Of a stretch of 64,000 bases of DNA, positions 43,830-55,505 are shown piece by piece (positions within the stretch are counted from its first letter, which is position 1; the number at the start of each line of letters is the position of its first letter). A model generated the notes under the pieces. That model ran no database searches, was not told the DNA's origin, and worked only from the letters and a program-made list of their open reading frames with translations. Source of the stretch: Castor canadensis (Eukaryota; Chordata; Mammalia; Rodentia; Castoridae); the NCBI RefSeq assembly GCF_047511655.1, contig NC_133387.1, forward strand, positions 25,476,353 to 25,540,352, in the 5' to 3' direction. The position numbers and the translations under genes are program-made.

Positions 43830-44040
43830 GGCTTCTAAGAAAAACGAACCTGAGTGGAAGCCTAGGGCTGGGTGACCTTGGATAAATTTACTCCTCTTTC
43901 TGAAGCTGTTTTCTTGTCAGGTTTCTCTTGATATGGATGTAAAATGGTTTTGAAGATGAAATGAGATTTAGCACAGTGTTTGGCACTCAGTAAGTGTTAG
44001 TTATATTTTATTTTTATTACCACCATTATTATTATCCTTA
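43830..44040 (+). repeat. MIR
   Basis: GGGTGACCTTGGATAAATTTA to CACAGTGTTTGGCACTCAGTAAGTGTTAG, a clear sense MIR. Confidence 0.8.
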
Positions 44041-44254
44041 TGTTACATGCCAGTGCTGTACTGGGTGCTGGGGATGTGACAATCAACAACATCCAGAGTC
44101 CCTGCCCCCCCAACAATCTAATCCCCTAATTTGACTCCCCATACCTACACTTGATCAAATGAGACTGAGTTTTCCAGCACCGAACTCAGCCTCAGCTATA
44201 CACGTAGCTTATTGTATCACTCATGCTGTCTTTTTGATAAAGTCAGTTCATTTT

Positions 44255-44838
44255 GGGGTGGTGGTGGCACTGGGGTTTGAACTCAGGGCCTTACTAGGCA
44301 GGTGCTCTACCATTGAGCCATTCTGCCAGCCCTCACTTCACTTTTTGAGACAGGTCTTGCTATGTAGCTCAGGTCAGGCTGGTCTCAAACTCTCCATCCT
44401 CTTGCCTCAGTCTCCCACATGCTGGCGTCACACATGTGTGCCCTCATGCTAGGCTGAGAACTCCTTTAATTAGTTTTCCTCCATGAATCCATCTTCTGAT
44501 TTTTTTCCTACTTTTTTTTTCAGTGCTGGGAATCCAACCCAGGGCCACCTGCACACGGGCAAGCATTCTATCTACCACTGAGATACCTACCCAGCCCTCC
44601 ATGCTCTGACTTTATCTTCAAAAAAATATTTCCCAATCAGAAATTCAGATTGAAACATGAGATGTGTACTCACTTCAGCATATATTGTATGCTGGGGTTG
44701 TGCTATAGGTGATAAAGCTTGAAGACTATGTTGGGTTTTTTTTGTTGTTGTTGTTCTTTTGTTCTTCTGGAGACTGAACCCAGGGCCATGCTAGGTAAGT
44801 ATTCTACCATGGAGCTATATCTCCAGCTTGTCTTTTCT
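44255..44838 (-). repeat. SINE cluster: ID, B1, two old IDs
   Basis: ID 44258–44330, B1 44340–44455, ID 44512–44602, ID 44735–44838. All antisense. Confidence 0.8.
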
Positions 44839-44857
44839 ATTCTTAAGCAACCTAAAC

Positions 44858-45108
44858 TTCAGCCTGGTGCTGGTGGGTCACACCTGTTATCCTAGCTATT
44901 CAGGAGGCAGAGATCAGAAGGATCACAGTTTGAAGCCAGCCCCTGGGCAAATAGTTTGTGAAACTCTATCTCGAAAAAGCCCATCATAAAAAAGAAGGGC
45001 TGGCCTCTGGAGTGGTTCAAGCAGTAAGAGTGCCTGCCTAGAAAGAGTGAGGCCCTGAGTTCAAATCCCAGTGCCTCCCCAAAGTAAATAAATAAATATA
45101 AAATTTCT
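44858..45108 (+). repeat. Dimeric B1–ID SINE
   Basis: Full ID arm with a small CCTCT insertion after GGGCTGG; tail AAATAAATAAATA. Confidence 0.86.
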
Positions 45109-45114
45109 ATAAAA

Positions 45115-46335
45115 AGGAATATTCTAGGCATTTCATACAAATGTATAACATAGGGCTTTGTTTCTTTTTATGTTTGAATACTATTCTGTTGCATGTATGT
45201 GCCACAATTTGTTTATTCACTCATCAGCTGATTGACATTTAGGTAGTTTCCAATCTCAGTAATGTTGATAGTAATATTGCATACTAGCTGGGCACCCTTG
45301 GCTCACGCCTGTAATCCTAGCTACTCAGGAGACAGAGATCAGGAGGACCACAGTTCAAAGTCAGCCTGGGCAAATAGTTCGAGGGACCCTATCTCAAAAA
45401 ACACAAAAAAGGGTGGTGGAGTGGCTCAAGGTGTAGGCCCTGAGTTCAAACCCCAGTACCAAAAAAAAATTTATTGTATACAAGTTTTCACGGAGGCATA
45501 TGTTTCGGTTCTCTGAGGTATATCACTAGAAATAGAATTGCTAGGTTATTAATCCATGTTTAATATTTTGAGAAATTACCAAACTCTCGCAAAGTGACTA
45601 TATCATTTTACAGTCTACTTGGAATGCACAGGGCTGGTGGAGAGGCTCAAGTGGTAGAGCACCTACCTAACAAACATGAGGTCCTGAGTTCAAGCCCCAG
45701 TGCTACCAAAAAAAGAAGGCTACTTGCAATAAACAAGGATTCCAACGTCTCCACATCCTGTCAATACTCACTTTTTAATTTTAGTTACCTTACTGGTAAA
45801 ATGTATCTCATTGTGATTTTAATTGGCATTTTTCTCCCTATTACCGATAATGTTAAGTGTCTTTTCACCAGCCTATTGGCTATTTGTAAGCCTTCTTGGA
45901 AGAAATGTCTATTCAAATTTTTTGCCCATTTAAAAATTGGGTTATTATGCACAGGAAATCAATGTGAGTCAATGCCCTGTATAGCTATCCTTATCTCAAC
46001 CAGCAAAAACCCTTGTTCCTTCCTATTATTGCTTATACTCTCTCTACAACAAAATTAGAAATAAGGGCAAAATAGTTTCTGCTGGGTATTGAGGGGGGGA
46101 GAGGGAGGGGGAGGAGTGGGTGGAAAAAAAATAAAATAAGATAAAAATTGGGTTATTTATCTCTTTACGAGTTATAAGAGTTCTTTGCATATTCTGAATA
46201 CTAGCCACTTATCAGATATATGATTTGCAAATATTTTATCCCATTTCACAGATGCTCTTATTTTTATATGCTAGTTTGGTTAAAATAAAATTTTAGTTTA
46301 TTTATTTACTCTTAGACATTAAAAAATATGATTCC
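45115..46335 (-). mobile_element. Old L1 ORF2/3' end with three nested insertions
   Basis: Antisense L1 words (TTCACTCATCAGCTGATTGACATT, TAGAATTGCTAGG, TTTTGCCCATTTAAAAATTGGG, ACTAGCCACTTATCAGATAT). Hosts a dimeric SINE (45285–45465), an ID (45628–45716) and a young L1 tail (45947–46141). Confidence 0.8.
45947..46141 (+). mobile_element. L1 3' UTR insertion lacking its normal 3' end
   Basis: Starts ATGCACAGGAAATCAATG but stops inside the G-rich tract (GGAGGAGTGGGTGG), followed directly by AAAAAAAATAAAATAAGA. Duplications TAAAAATTGGGTTATT at 45931–45946 and 46142–46157. Confidence 0.92.
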
Positions 46336-46910
46336 TTTGTCATCTAGCTTACAATGACAAGCAAATGTGAGGACTTCATGTCACTCATTGGTTCTGGACA
46401 CTTCTCAGCCACCATCTCTTACAATGTCATCTCCGTTGTGTTTCTCCTTATAAAACTGCAGCTAAATGATGTTAGTCCTGTTCTTTTGGTCTTCATGTCT
46501 CTTATATTTCCCAAGTTTCTGTTCTTTCTGTCACATTATCTATAATTGTTTAGATCTTGAGATTTTTGTTTGTTTGTTTCCTAGTTCAGTCTTCCAGTCT
46601 GTCTAGTGTATTGTTTAACTTACCTGTTGAGTTTTTAGTTCTGATTATCATGGATTTCATTTTAGATGATTTATTTATTTTTCAAACTTCCCTCATCTTT
46701 TGTGGTAGCACATGTTTTCAGTTTTGTCTTATTTTTCTTGAAACATAAAAAAATTCTCATTTTTAACTCTGTATCTAATAATTCTATATGGAAAGATGGA
46801 AAGGATCATAGACTTTAATAAATAAAGATCTATGATCTTTATTTACTCACATAGGCTCAGTTCCATATTTTTATCTGTTGATTGTTTTGTATTCAACCTT
46901 TATTTGACCA
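46336..46910 (-). repeat. Decayed ancient L1-like DNA
   Basis: T-rich text such as TTTTTCTTGAAACAT and CTCTGTATCTAATAATTC recalls the antisense untranslated part of old L1M elements. Low certainty. Confidence 0.4.
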
Positions 46911-46911
46911 T

Positions 46912-47132
46912 ATTTTTTTTTGTGTTTGTGGTACTGGGGTTTGAATTCAGGGCCTCACACTTGCTTGGCAGGTGCTCTACCATTTGATACACCCTGCCAA
47001 CTCTTTTTGTATGTGTGTCAGATTTTTTGAGATAGGATCTTGCTTTTGCCTGGGCTGGCCTTGAACCATGATCCTCCTGGTCTCTGCCTCTCAAATGGCT
47101 GGGATTACAGGCATGAACCACTAGGCCCAGCA
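46912..47132 (-). repeat. Dimeric B1–ID SINE
   Basis: The linker holds a GTATGTGTGTCAG insertion. Confidence 0.86.
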
Positions 47133-47815
47133 GTTTAGCTGTTTTGTATTGGGAAGATCCTATTATCTAGTTCCTATATTGCCTGAAATGGAACTCCCCT
47201 GGGAAACAAATAACAAAAAAAGGACAAAAATGCAAACATGATCGGCAGGGTTCACATCCCCCTGAAGCCTTCTATGAGTTCATGTACTCCATAACATGAG
47301 AATCGGATAGTGGAATTCCTGTGCAGTTGGATATCTGATGCATGACCTGACCGGCTAATTTAGAACTTTGACCCAAATAGAATGGTTCATCCTTAGGAGG
47401 GGTTTGAAGACAGGAAGTTGGGTAATCAGGAAGAGAGGTATTAGAGACCCTCAAGTCAATCACCCTCTGCCTAATTCTCCCACATGAGGAAGTCCTGAGG
47501 AACATGGTTCCTGGTACAGAGTAAGTGCTCAACAAACATGTGCTGAGCAAATGCTGAATGCATAATGAGTCATATGTCATAAGACAACTCCTGATTTTCT
47601 GCAGTAAACTTCCCTCTGTGTTGATGTCACCAGTCCCTAAGCAGTGTTGAAGAATAAGTTAATAAAAACTTTGATGCATTGGGGTATGCGTGACACAGAG
47701 CCATTGCAGATAACTAAAGAAAACTTCCTGGACAGAGTGGATTTGGCATTGATACTGAAAGAAAGGAGTGGTCTGGTCCAAAGCTGAACACGAATTGGAA
47801 AGAGTAATATTTAAC
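47133..47815. other. Unique DNA
   Basis: The minus-strand open frame at 47580–47272 shows no family resemblance. Confidence 0.35.
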
Positions 47816-47819
47816 ACTA

Positions 47820-48430
47820 AGAGGGGCTGGTGGAGTGGCTCAAGTGGTAGAGCACCTGCCTAGCAAGCATGAAGCCCTGAGTTCAAACCCCAGCACCATC
47901 TCTCTACATACATAGAGAGATGTATATAGATCTGTGTGCTACAATATTATACCATACACCCCAGCTTACACCTCTGTTCCTGTACATGCAGGTGCATGTT
48001 GCTCTACAGGTGTCTTTGGCCTTGCCTGTGCTGTTCTGAAGACTTGAAATGAATCATTTATCTTGTGAACTCTTAGTCATTGTTTTGGCCTCCACTGAGG
48101 TTTTTGGTGCCTTTGGATATTGCCTCTAGGGCGGGTAGAGTGGCTCAAGTGGTAGAGCACCTGCCTAGCAAGTGTGAGTCCCTGACTTCAAACCCCAGTG
48201 CTGTCAAAAAAAAAAAAACCCCAAAAACGATAAGATAAAAATTGTTCGCTCGGCACCAGTGGCTCACGCCTGTAATCCTAGCTACTCAGGAGGATCATGG
48301 CTCTGAGCCAGCCTGGGCAAATAGTTTGCAAGACCATATCTCTAAAACAAAGAAACAACAACAACAACAAAAAAAGAGCCATTACAAAAAAAAACCCTAG
48401 TACTGCAAAAAAAAAAAAAAAAAAACCAGT
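47820..48430 (+). repeat. Two ID SINEs and a deleted dimer
   Basis: IDs 47822–47905 and 48130–48220. Dimer 48247–48425 has lost the ID body between its linker and the CCCTAGTACTGC end. Confidence 0.82.
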
Positions 48431-48519
48431 TGCCTTTAAATTGGACAAGGGCAACAAGGTCAAGGAAGCAGAAAAGGATCTATACTCTATGATTTAAAAT
48501 AGTCAATAGGCCTTGATTT

Positions 48520-48640
48520 ACAGGTGTTGTGGTCCATGCTTGTAATCCTAAAACTTGGAATTTGAGGCAGGAAGATTGTGAGCTCCAGGCTAGCCTGGGC
48601 TAAATAGTGAAGAACCCCCCCACACCCCTGAAAAAAGGCC
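48520..48640 (+). repeat. B1 SINE
   Basis: ACAGGTGTTGTGGTCCATGC to a mixed C/A tail. Confidence 0.8.
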
Positions 48641-48691
48641 TGATTATGTAAAGAGAACAAGGAGACTTCCAGAGGGACCAGGATGCAGCCT

Positions 48692-48693
<2 letters not shown>

Positions 48694-48745
<52 letters not shown>

Positions 48746-48752
48746 TGCGTGT
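48694..48752. repeat. (TG)n microsatellite
   Basis: About 28 TG units with CG/TA interruptions near the right end. Confidence 0.95.
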
Positions 48753-48889
48753 ATCAGTGCACACCGGGGGCAGGAAGAGGGCAGTGGGAGAGATATCAGA
48801 AGATTGATTAAATCATGTTTAGGAGTTTAGGAACACTGTCTGCATCCTAGTTCCCAGCTGGTCTTTAATTAGGAATATTTTATTTCGTT

Positions 48890-49100
48890 GTTTGGGCTTT
48901 GCTTTGTTTTTGAGATAGAGTCTCCCTATGCATCCAGGACTGATCTTGCTTACCATCCTCCTGCCTCCAACTCCTGAGGGCTAGGATTACAGTCATGAAC
49001 CACTGTACCTGTCTTAATTAAGGAGTGGGGTTTGAACTCATGGCTTTGCACTTGCAAAGTAGGTGCTCTACCTCTTGAGTTACACCTCCATTCCATTTGG
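48890..49100 (-). repeat. B1 then ID, antisense
   Basis: B1 48895–49015; ID 49022–49100 with CTTTGCACTTGCAAAGTAGG. Confidence 0.8.
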
Positions 49101-50785
49101 GAAGCATCACTCCTAATGCAAATGCCTGGTTGGCAATAAGTTTGTCCCAGGAAGATGGGGAGACTTAAGCAGGTGCCCTTACCTGCTGGGGGTCCAGGCA
49201 TGCTGCAGGCCGCCTGGAGTCAAAAGATGTGAGTGACATGAACATACTGGTCCCCCTGAGCTAGTAGGAGTGGTGTTGGCCACTTGAGCCTGACTCAATG
49301 GCAGACTGCCCTGGGCAGTCCATAACTGGTGGGGTCACTCAGGAATCAGAATTCTGCTTGTGGGGCAGGGGTGGGGTGGAAGCATTTGTAGGTGATTTGA
49401 GGGTACCTGGCCTTCCCTGTCCCTTGGACAGGGACAGCTTCTCAGATATTTCAGAAGTCACCCTCTTCTCAGGTCCTACAAAGAAGAGGGGTTTGTAGAG
49501 TTCTGTTTTTTATTGTCCTGGATGTGGAAGGGCCTCCAGAATGGATAGTCCTAAAATTCAGGTAGACCTGGATTTTAGCTACTCCATCTTCCTGAGGATG
49601 ATCACATAGCAACCTGTGGCTGCTACTGGGAGCCCTCAGGAGTTCCCAAAGCTAACTCAAATTATAAACTGCTATAGGGTGGTAGAGCCCAGTCTAGTTC
49701 CCCCAGGGCCAGCAAGGAGTCAGTTCTTGTGGGACAGGTGTCTACCTGCTGCTTGCAGGTGTCTTACCTGCACATTATAGGGACCTGTGGTCCCCCTCCA
49801 GCTTGGCCTCACCCTGCACCCTTGACATCAGCAAACTCAGGCTATGCAGGCAGGGCCACAGTCTTTCCTCAAAGCTGTGAAGGACAGAGGTCCTTCTTGG
49901 CTTGGTCACAATCAGTCAAGGATTGAGTAGTCAGGCTTCTCTGAAGTAGTGTCTCTTTGGGGGACAATTTCTATCTTTGCTAATTTTGCTTTTAAACAGT
50001 TTTTGAAAAGTGGTGATGTTGATGCTATGTATTAGGAAACTCAGGGTCCTAGAGTGGGGGTGAGGAAGAGGATTGGTGCCAGGACAGGCTTGGGACATCA
50101 TGTCCTGACGTCATGCCACCATGTGGCATTAGATAGCAAGCAGGTTGAGTCTGGCTTTCTAACACTACCCTCTCTGATCCTGTCTTGTACAACCCAAGAC
50201 TCCAAAGGTTTCAATAAGATAGCCAAATCCTGTCCTCTGATGTGGTCAGAATTCTGCATGTCAGCCCTCAACTAAAAAGCAAATATCATCCTCCCCATGT
50301 AGCCTTACACCAAAGTCTCTGAGGGGAGATGTCCCCAAGTCTCTGAGAGTCAGAATGAGTGCAGAGTCTCCTGGCTATGTGGTCTCACCTCTGACCCACT
50401 GTCCTTGGTGGCTGAAGGGCTGATACAGCCTTACCATAGGCGGGGACTTTCTCATCAGCACTGCTGGAATCCAAAGCATATCCATAGTCAGGACACTTTA
50501 CAATCAAGACTCAAACCAATGCTGCCACCTAGTCTAGGATTGCACAAGTGTTAAGCAGTTGTCTAATGTGTCAAGATCAGAGGGGCTCAGACTGCTCTGG
50601 TGTGCATGGGAGCTTACACACACCCCACACAACTTCGAAGGGTCTTTATACATTGGAGTCGCTCAGTAAGTTGTTACATAAAATTTTTTGGCTAAATTTG
50701 GACTTAAGAAAAATGGTCATGCCATGGCCCACACTTTGCAGACCCATCAACTTGTGTTTTCATCCCCAAATGCTTCCTGTGCTGT
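49101..50785. other. Unique repeat-poor DNA
   Basis: 1.7 kb without a recognised SINE. No splice-supported coding frame or CpG island. A partial CTCF-like word CTGCCACCTAGTCTAG lies at about 50521–50536. Confidence 0.45.
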
Positions 50786-50789
50786 CCTG

Positions 50790-51070
50790 TTTTCTCCCTG
50801 GGGAATGCTCCTCACCTCCTTTCTTTCTCAAGGTTCAGACCAAATGTCACTTCTTCCAGGAAGTCTTGGCTGCCCCTGAGTCTGGGTTGAGAGTCCCTCC
50901 TGTGTGCTCCCATAACACCTAGACTTCTTCCTGTGTTAGCACACATCACGTGGGGTTTATAATCGTCCATTTCTTGGCCTGGGCTCTACATTAGACCAGA
51001 AGCCTTAAGGGCAGTGATTGAGTCTTACTCATGTACCTCTGCTCAGCACACAGTAGGTGCTCATTCAGTG
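50790..51070 (+). repeat. L2
   Basis: Classic L2 3' end: CAAATGTCACTTCTTCCAGGA, then TTAAGGGCAGTGATTGAGTC and CAGTAGGTGCTCATTCAGTG. Confidence 0.85.
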
Positions 51071-51182
51071 GTTAGGATATGAATGTGTTAGGGACACTGC
51101 TGCTTCTTCCACTTCCTCCTTGATAGCTGACCCAGGGTTCACATCCCCTGTCAGGTGAGATATAAGATTTACCCCTTAGAGG

Positions 51183-51392
51183 CCAGGCGCCGGTGGCTCA
51201 CGCCTGTAATCCCAGCTGCTCAGGAGGCAGAGATCAGGAGAATGGCATTCAAACTCAGCCCGGGGAAATAGTTCATAAGATACTATCTCAAAAAAACCCC
51301 CATCACAAAAAAGGGCTGGTAGAGTGACTCAAGGTCTAGGCCCTGAGTTCAAACCCTAGCTTCACCAAAAAAAAAAAAAAAAAAAAAAAAGG
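51183..51392 (+). repeat. Dimeric B1–ID SINE, least diverged copy
   Basis: CCAGGCGCCGGTGGCTCACG keeps its CpGs. Tail of about 25 A. Probably among the youngest in the window. Confidence 0.92.
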
Positions 51393-52019
51393 ATTTACCT
51401 CTTGCAGAGAAAGGTCTATATTATCAAAGCCTGCCAGCCCAAAGAAAGTTGGGCAATAGCATCTAAAGTGAAAGTTCAAGTGTTGTGGCTGGTTTAAGAC
51501 TTTACTTACTCCTGCAAATGACACCTGTTATGGGGCTGACACCATTCAGAACCAGTGGCAGAGGTGCATAAGTGTGTCGAGATGGAGCAGAGGACATTTT
51601 AGGTTTTGAGTATCCCTTTGGCCTATGGCACAAAGCACAGTGATACGACCAGCAACTGGAACAGGAGGCTAATGTGAACTTACGTAGCTTGTGAGATACA
51701 GCGTGCTGTGGACCCTCAGGGGATCTCTCACTAGGAGTAGCTACTGTGGAGGATGTGTGGAGAGCTTACTGTGTTTGCTTCATTGTTCTGTCAGTTTATT
51801 TTGTACCAAGTTCACTGGCCAACGTTCTGTGATTTTATGCATGCATTTAAGTATGTAGTTATAAATAATGTGCTGGAGGTGAGGACTGGATATAAACAGA
51901 TGGTTAGATTGTGTGTGTGTGTTTTTTCACATCTCTGTGGACACTTGTGTGTCCCTGTGTCTTTAGGAGTCTGTCATGAGGAGGAAACAAAGAGAGTAAA
52001 CAAACAAACTCTCATTGAG
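51393..52019. other. Unique DNA
   Basis: Short TG-rich stretch near 51908–51922. No gene seen. Confidence 0.35.
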
Positions 52020-52021
52020 TA

Positions 52022-52155
52022 GTTCTTATACCAAATACCTTATGGTTTTTATCTTGTTTAATCTCCACAACAACCCTGTAGTGTAGAGTTTTCTAGTCGC
52101 ATTTTACAGATGAGAAACCCAAGTCTGGAGGACATTTTGGAACTTGCCAGAGAAC
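52022..52155 (-). repeat. MIR
   Basis: TTTAATCTCCACAACAACCC, then ATTTTACAGATGAGAAACCC, antisense MIR. Confidence 0.8.
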
Positions 52156-52185
52156 ATTGTAATAATTTGCAGCCCTGGGGATTTT

Positions 52186-52486
52186 TTTTTTTCTATATTG
52201 GGGTTTGAACTCAGGGCCTTAGGCTTGCTAGGCAAGGCTCTGTGCACTTGAGCCACTCCACCAGCCCCCCCCCCTTTTTTTTAATTCTTCTTCTTTTTGT
52301 GGTACTAGGGCTTGAACTCAGGGCCTACACCTTGAGCCACTCCACCAGCCCTTTTTTGTGAAGGAATTTTTTCGAGATAGGATCTCGCAAACTATTTGCC
52401 CGAGCTGGTTTCAAACAGCGATTCTCCTGATCTCTGCCTCCTGAGTAGCTAGGATTACAGGCGTAAACCACCGGTGCCTGGCAAAT
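52186..52486 (-). repeat. ID then dimeric SINE
   Basis: ID 52186–52266; short-form dimer 52283–52483. Confidence 0.86.
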
Positions 52487-52599
52487 TTTTTTTTAAATTA
52501 CCAAGTTATCAAATATCTGAGCCTTTTTGGCACTATGCTCCAACTCTGGAATCAGATTGGACAACGCCACACTTATTTCCTGTTGCACACTAACTTTCT

Positions 52600-52720
52600 T
52601 GCTGAAAAATCCACTTTTACGAAGACATGACGTCATTGGAGGGAACGTAGCGCCATCTACTGTAGAAATGATGAACTGCCGTAAACCCGTAGCTCGCAGG
52701 AAGTCGAACAGGTGCTGGAT
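52600..52720. promoter_or_regulatory. CpG-bearing element with CRE, CCAAT and CTCF-like words
   Basis: Within 120 bp: a palindromic CRE TGACGTCA (52628–52635) overlapping an inverted CCAAT (ATTGG, 52635–52639), a CTCF-like AGCGCCATCTACTG (52649–52662, minus orientation), and several further CpGs. The flanks are CpG-poor. Looks like a promoter or enhancer core. No exon found. Confidence 0.45.
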
Positions 52721-53029
52721 ATTGCGGTGTTACCCTGCAATTTTTCAAATATCCTGCAGAAGCCCTTGGAGCGATTTGGTGAATAGTTTGGGAATTGTGG
52801 TATTGGGAGCTATCCAAGGTCAGCTGGGAAATTTACTTGGCCTTTGGTTACCTTGGCTTCCCCAACTGTCCAAGGGCATTGATACCTAGCTGATGGGACT
52901 GTGATGAGATGGAAGGAGAAGGCGTTTGTAACCGTCTGCGTTAGAATCGCCCCGGGGAGGGATTAACAAAAACACTGCTGACTGTTCCCCTACCCACCGA
53001 TTCTGATGGGGAGAGCCCAGGAAGGGGAA

Positions 53030-53225
53030 TTACTTTTTTTCTGCGGTGCTAGAGTTTGAACTACACCTTGAGTCACTCAACCAGCTCTTTTTGTAAAGTT
53101 TTTTTTTTTTTTTTTTTTTTTTTTCCCGAGGTAAAGTCTCACGAACTATTTGCTTGGCTAGCTCCTGATCTCTGCCTCCTGAGTAGCTAGGATTGCAGGC
53201 GTGAGCCACCAGCACCCGGCTAGGG
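53030..53225 (-). repeat. Dimeric B1–ID SINE
   Basis: Linker T-run of about 26. Confidence 0.87.
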
Positions 53226-53429
53226 AGTTACTTGTTTAAATACCCTAGGAGATTTTAATGTGTAGTCAGAGGGGAGACTCACTGACTCAGCAAAAGTAAA
53301 TAAGTTATTAAAAGATAGCAGTAATATTTTTATTATAGTTAGGAAGAACACAAACCTAGGTATCAGAAAGCCCAGATTCTAAACCTCTTTCCCGTTTCCA
53401 TGTGTAATCTTGGCAGATTTCTTACTGTT

Positions 53430-53678
53430 TCTAGTACTGGAGGTGTGGCTCAAGTGGCAGAGCACCTGTTTGCAAGCGTGAAGCCCGTAGTTCAAACCCC
53501 AGTTCCACAAAAGAAAAAAAAAATCACTTACTGTCTCTAAACCTACATTCTTCCATGTAAAAGGAAGTTAACGACTTGTGTACCCTCTTTTTTTGGTGTG
53601 TGGTGTACTGGGGTTTTAACTCAGAGCTTCACACTTGCTAGCAGGCACTACCGGTTGAACTACTCCATCAGCCCTTGT
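53430..53678. repeat. Sense ID and antisense ID
   Basis: 53434–53524 plus strand and 53588–53675 minus strand. Confidence 0.82.
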
Positions 53679-54080
53679 GTGCCATCTTAATTTGCAGTGT
53701 TATTATGACAAATGAAATACAGAGTGTGAAACTGTTCTTTAACTGCACAGCTATATATTCAATGTGAGGCATTGTTGGGAAGTAGATGTGGCTCTGATTT
53801 GAAAGAATAATATGAAAAGGCTTCCTTAAATCCAGGACACATGAGGACCACAGTCCTCTGCCAGGCTGCACATACCATAGAGAGACTTGCTCATCCACAG
53901 CTGTGAAGAGGGTAAGGGATGGCAAGGGTTTGCCAAGAGCCTGCTTGTTGAAGGGGTCACTGCAGTACTGAAAAGTACCAGAAGGAGGCAGCCTTGTGTT
54001 AGCCCCAGCCATGTTTAACTACAGCCATTCAAACCAAATGGTTTATTTTTGAAATAAAAATAATTTTTAAAAATATTGTT
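53679..54080. other. Unique DNA
   Basis: A 114-codon minus-strand frame ends here, but it has no recognised domain or splice support. Confidence 0.35.
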
Positions 54081-54084
54081 AACT

Positions 54085-54472
54085 TTATTTCTCCTTTTAG
54101 TTTTGAGTCTAGGTCTCACTATATAGCTCAGGCTGGTCTTGAACTGGCAATCCTTCTGCTTCAGCCTCCTGATGACAGGTACATGCCATCATTCCCAGTT
54201 GATATTTATTTATTTATTTTGTGGCTTATTGGGGGTTGAAACCAGGGCCTCACCCATGCTGGGCAAGCACTCTTAACACTAAGCAATTTTATTTCATTTA
54301 TTTATTTATTTTGGTACTGGGGTTTGAACTCAGGGTCTACACCTTGAACTACTCCACCAGCCCTTTTTTGTGATGGGGTTTTTCAAGACAGCGTTTTGCA
54401 AACTATTTGCCCCAGCTGGCTTTGAACCTTGATCCTCCTGAGTAGCTAGGATTACAGGCATGAGCCACCTGA
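54085..54472 (-). repeat. B1, ID and dimeric SINE, antisense
   Basis: B1 54085–54203, old ID 54218–54290, short-form dimer 54305–54470. Confidence 0.84.
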
Positions 54473-54990
54473 ATCTGCTAGCATTTATCATTTCTTTGTG
54501 TCAGAAACATTCAAAATCCTCTTTCTAGCTATCTTGAAATGTATGATAAAGTATTATTCACTATTGTCACCCTTTGTGCTATAAAATGCTAGAACTTAAT
54601 CCTGTGATCCTATATTTGTACCAGCCCTTCTCTATCCCCCCATTTGTTTTGAAAAAGTTTAAGTGAATTTTTATAGATTGAACTTACTTTGATTAGCCAT
54701 TGTACCATAATGCATAAAATAATTACAACTCAAAAATGAAAACCGTAACAATTATATAAAACATGTAAAAAAGATTAAAAGTAATTTTTAACTTTCATAG
54801 ATGTTTGGCAGTAGACCTTAGCAAAAAGTTTCTCAAGATTTCTTCTTTTGAATCGCAATTTTGACTTTAAAAATTACAACTATATTCATACTAGGCTTAT
54901 TTATATTTCATTCATGCAAATTAGTCGAGCACATGTAATGCAAATAAAAGCAATGAAAAGTTACTTTACTAACTAGGAGACAAAGCATTA
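54473..54990. other. AT-rich DNA
   Basis: No feature recognised. Confidence 0.35.
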
Positions 54991-54991
54991 G

Positions 54992-55198
54992 TTTTTTGTT
55001 TTATTTTGTGATTCTTGGGTTTGAACTCAGGGCCTGCATCTTCAGCCACTCCACCAGCCTTTTTTTGTGATGGTTTTTTTTTTTTTTTGAGGTAGGGTCT
55101 TTAAAACTGTTTGCTTGTGCTGGCTTCAAACTGTGATCCTCCTAACCTCTGCCTCCTGAGTAGCTAGGATTATAGTCGTGAGCCAGTAGCACCCAGTG
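54992..55198 (-). repeat. Dimeric B1–ID SINE
   Basis: Short ID form with GGGCCTGCATCTTCAGCC. Confidence 0.86.
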
Positions 55199-55354
55199 AA
55201 AGCACAAGTTTTAAACAATTTAGCAATAATACTTAATCCTATCTCTCTAAACATATCCCAAGGTTAAGAGAAATCAAGTCCAGCCCCCAGAGCTTACTCT
55301 CTGCAGTCAATAAGGAAATGTTGAGGCTCTGTTTAGCTTCAGGTATAATGACAA

Positions 55355-55505
55355 CAGCTACTGTTTATTAAGCAACTACTGTGCAGCTGATGCTCCATTT
55401 ACAAGCAGCTATTCCTCTTAGCATGTCAACAGAGGTCACCACCACCCTTATTTTCCAGAAGAAGAAATGACTTAGAATGCCTGTCCACAGTCACTCAGCT
55501 GATAG
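55355..55505 (-). repeat. MIR/L2-like fragment
   Basis: CTACTGTTTATTAAGCAACTACTGTG to CACTCAGCTGATAGG. Confidence 0.6.

Noticed and set aside
45594-46058. 154-codon plus-strand frame
   Set aside because: Made by read-through of an ID SINE, antisense old L1 and the young L1 UTR insertion.
47820-47905. tRNA-like genes with A and B boxes (many places)
   Set aside because: They are ID SINE arms with A tails and mutated anticodon arms, not functional tRNA genes.
48694-48752. Regularly spaced repeats that might suggest a CRISPR-like array
   Set aside because: All tandem arrays here are simple microsatellites without spacers, and the window is eukaryotic.
53668-54012. 114-codon minus-strand frame in unique DNA
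   Set aside because: Reads smoothly but matches no family I know, and has no paired splice sites or promoter.
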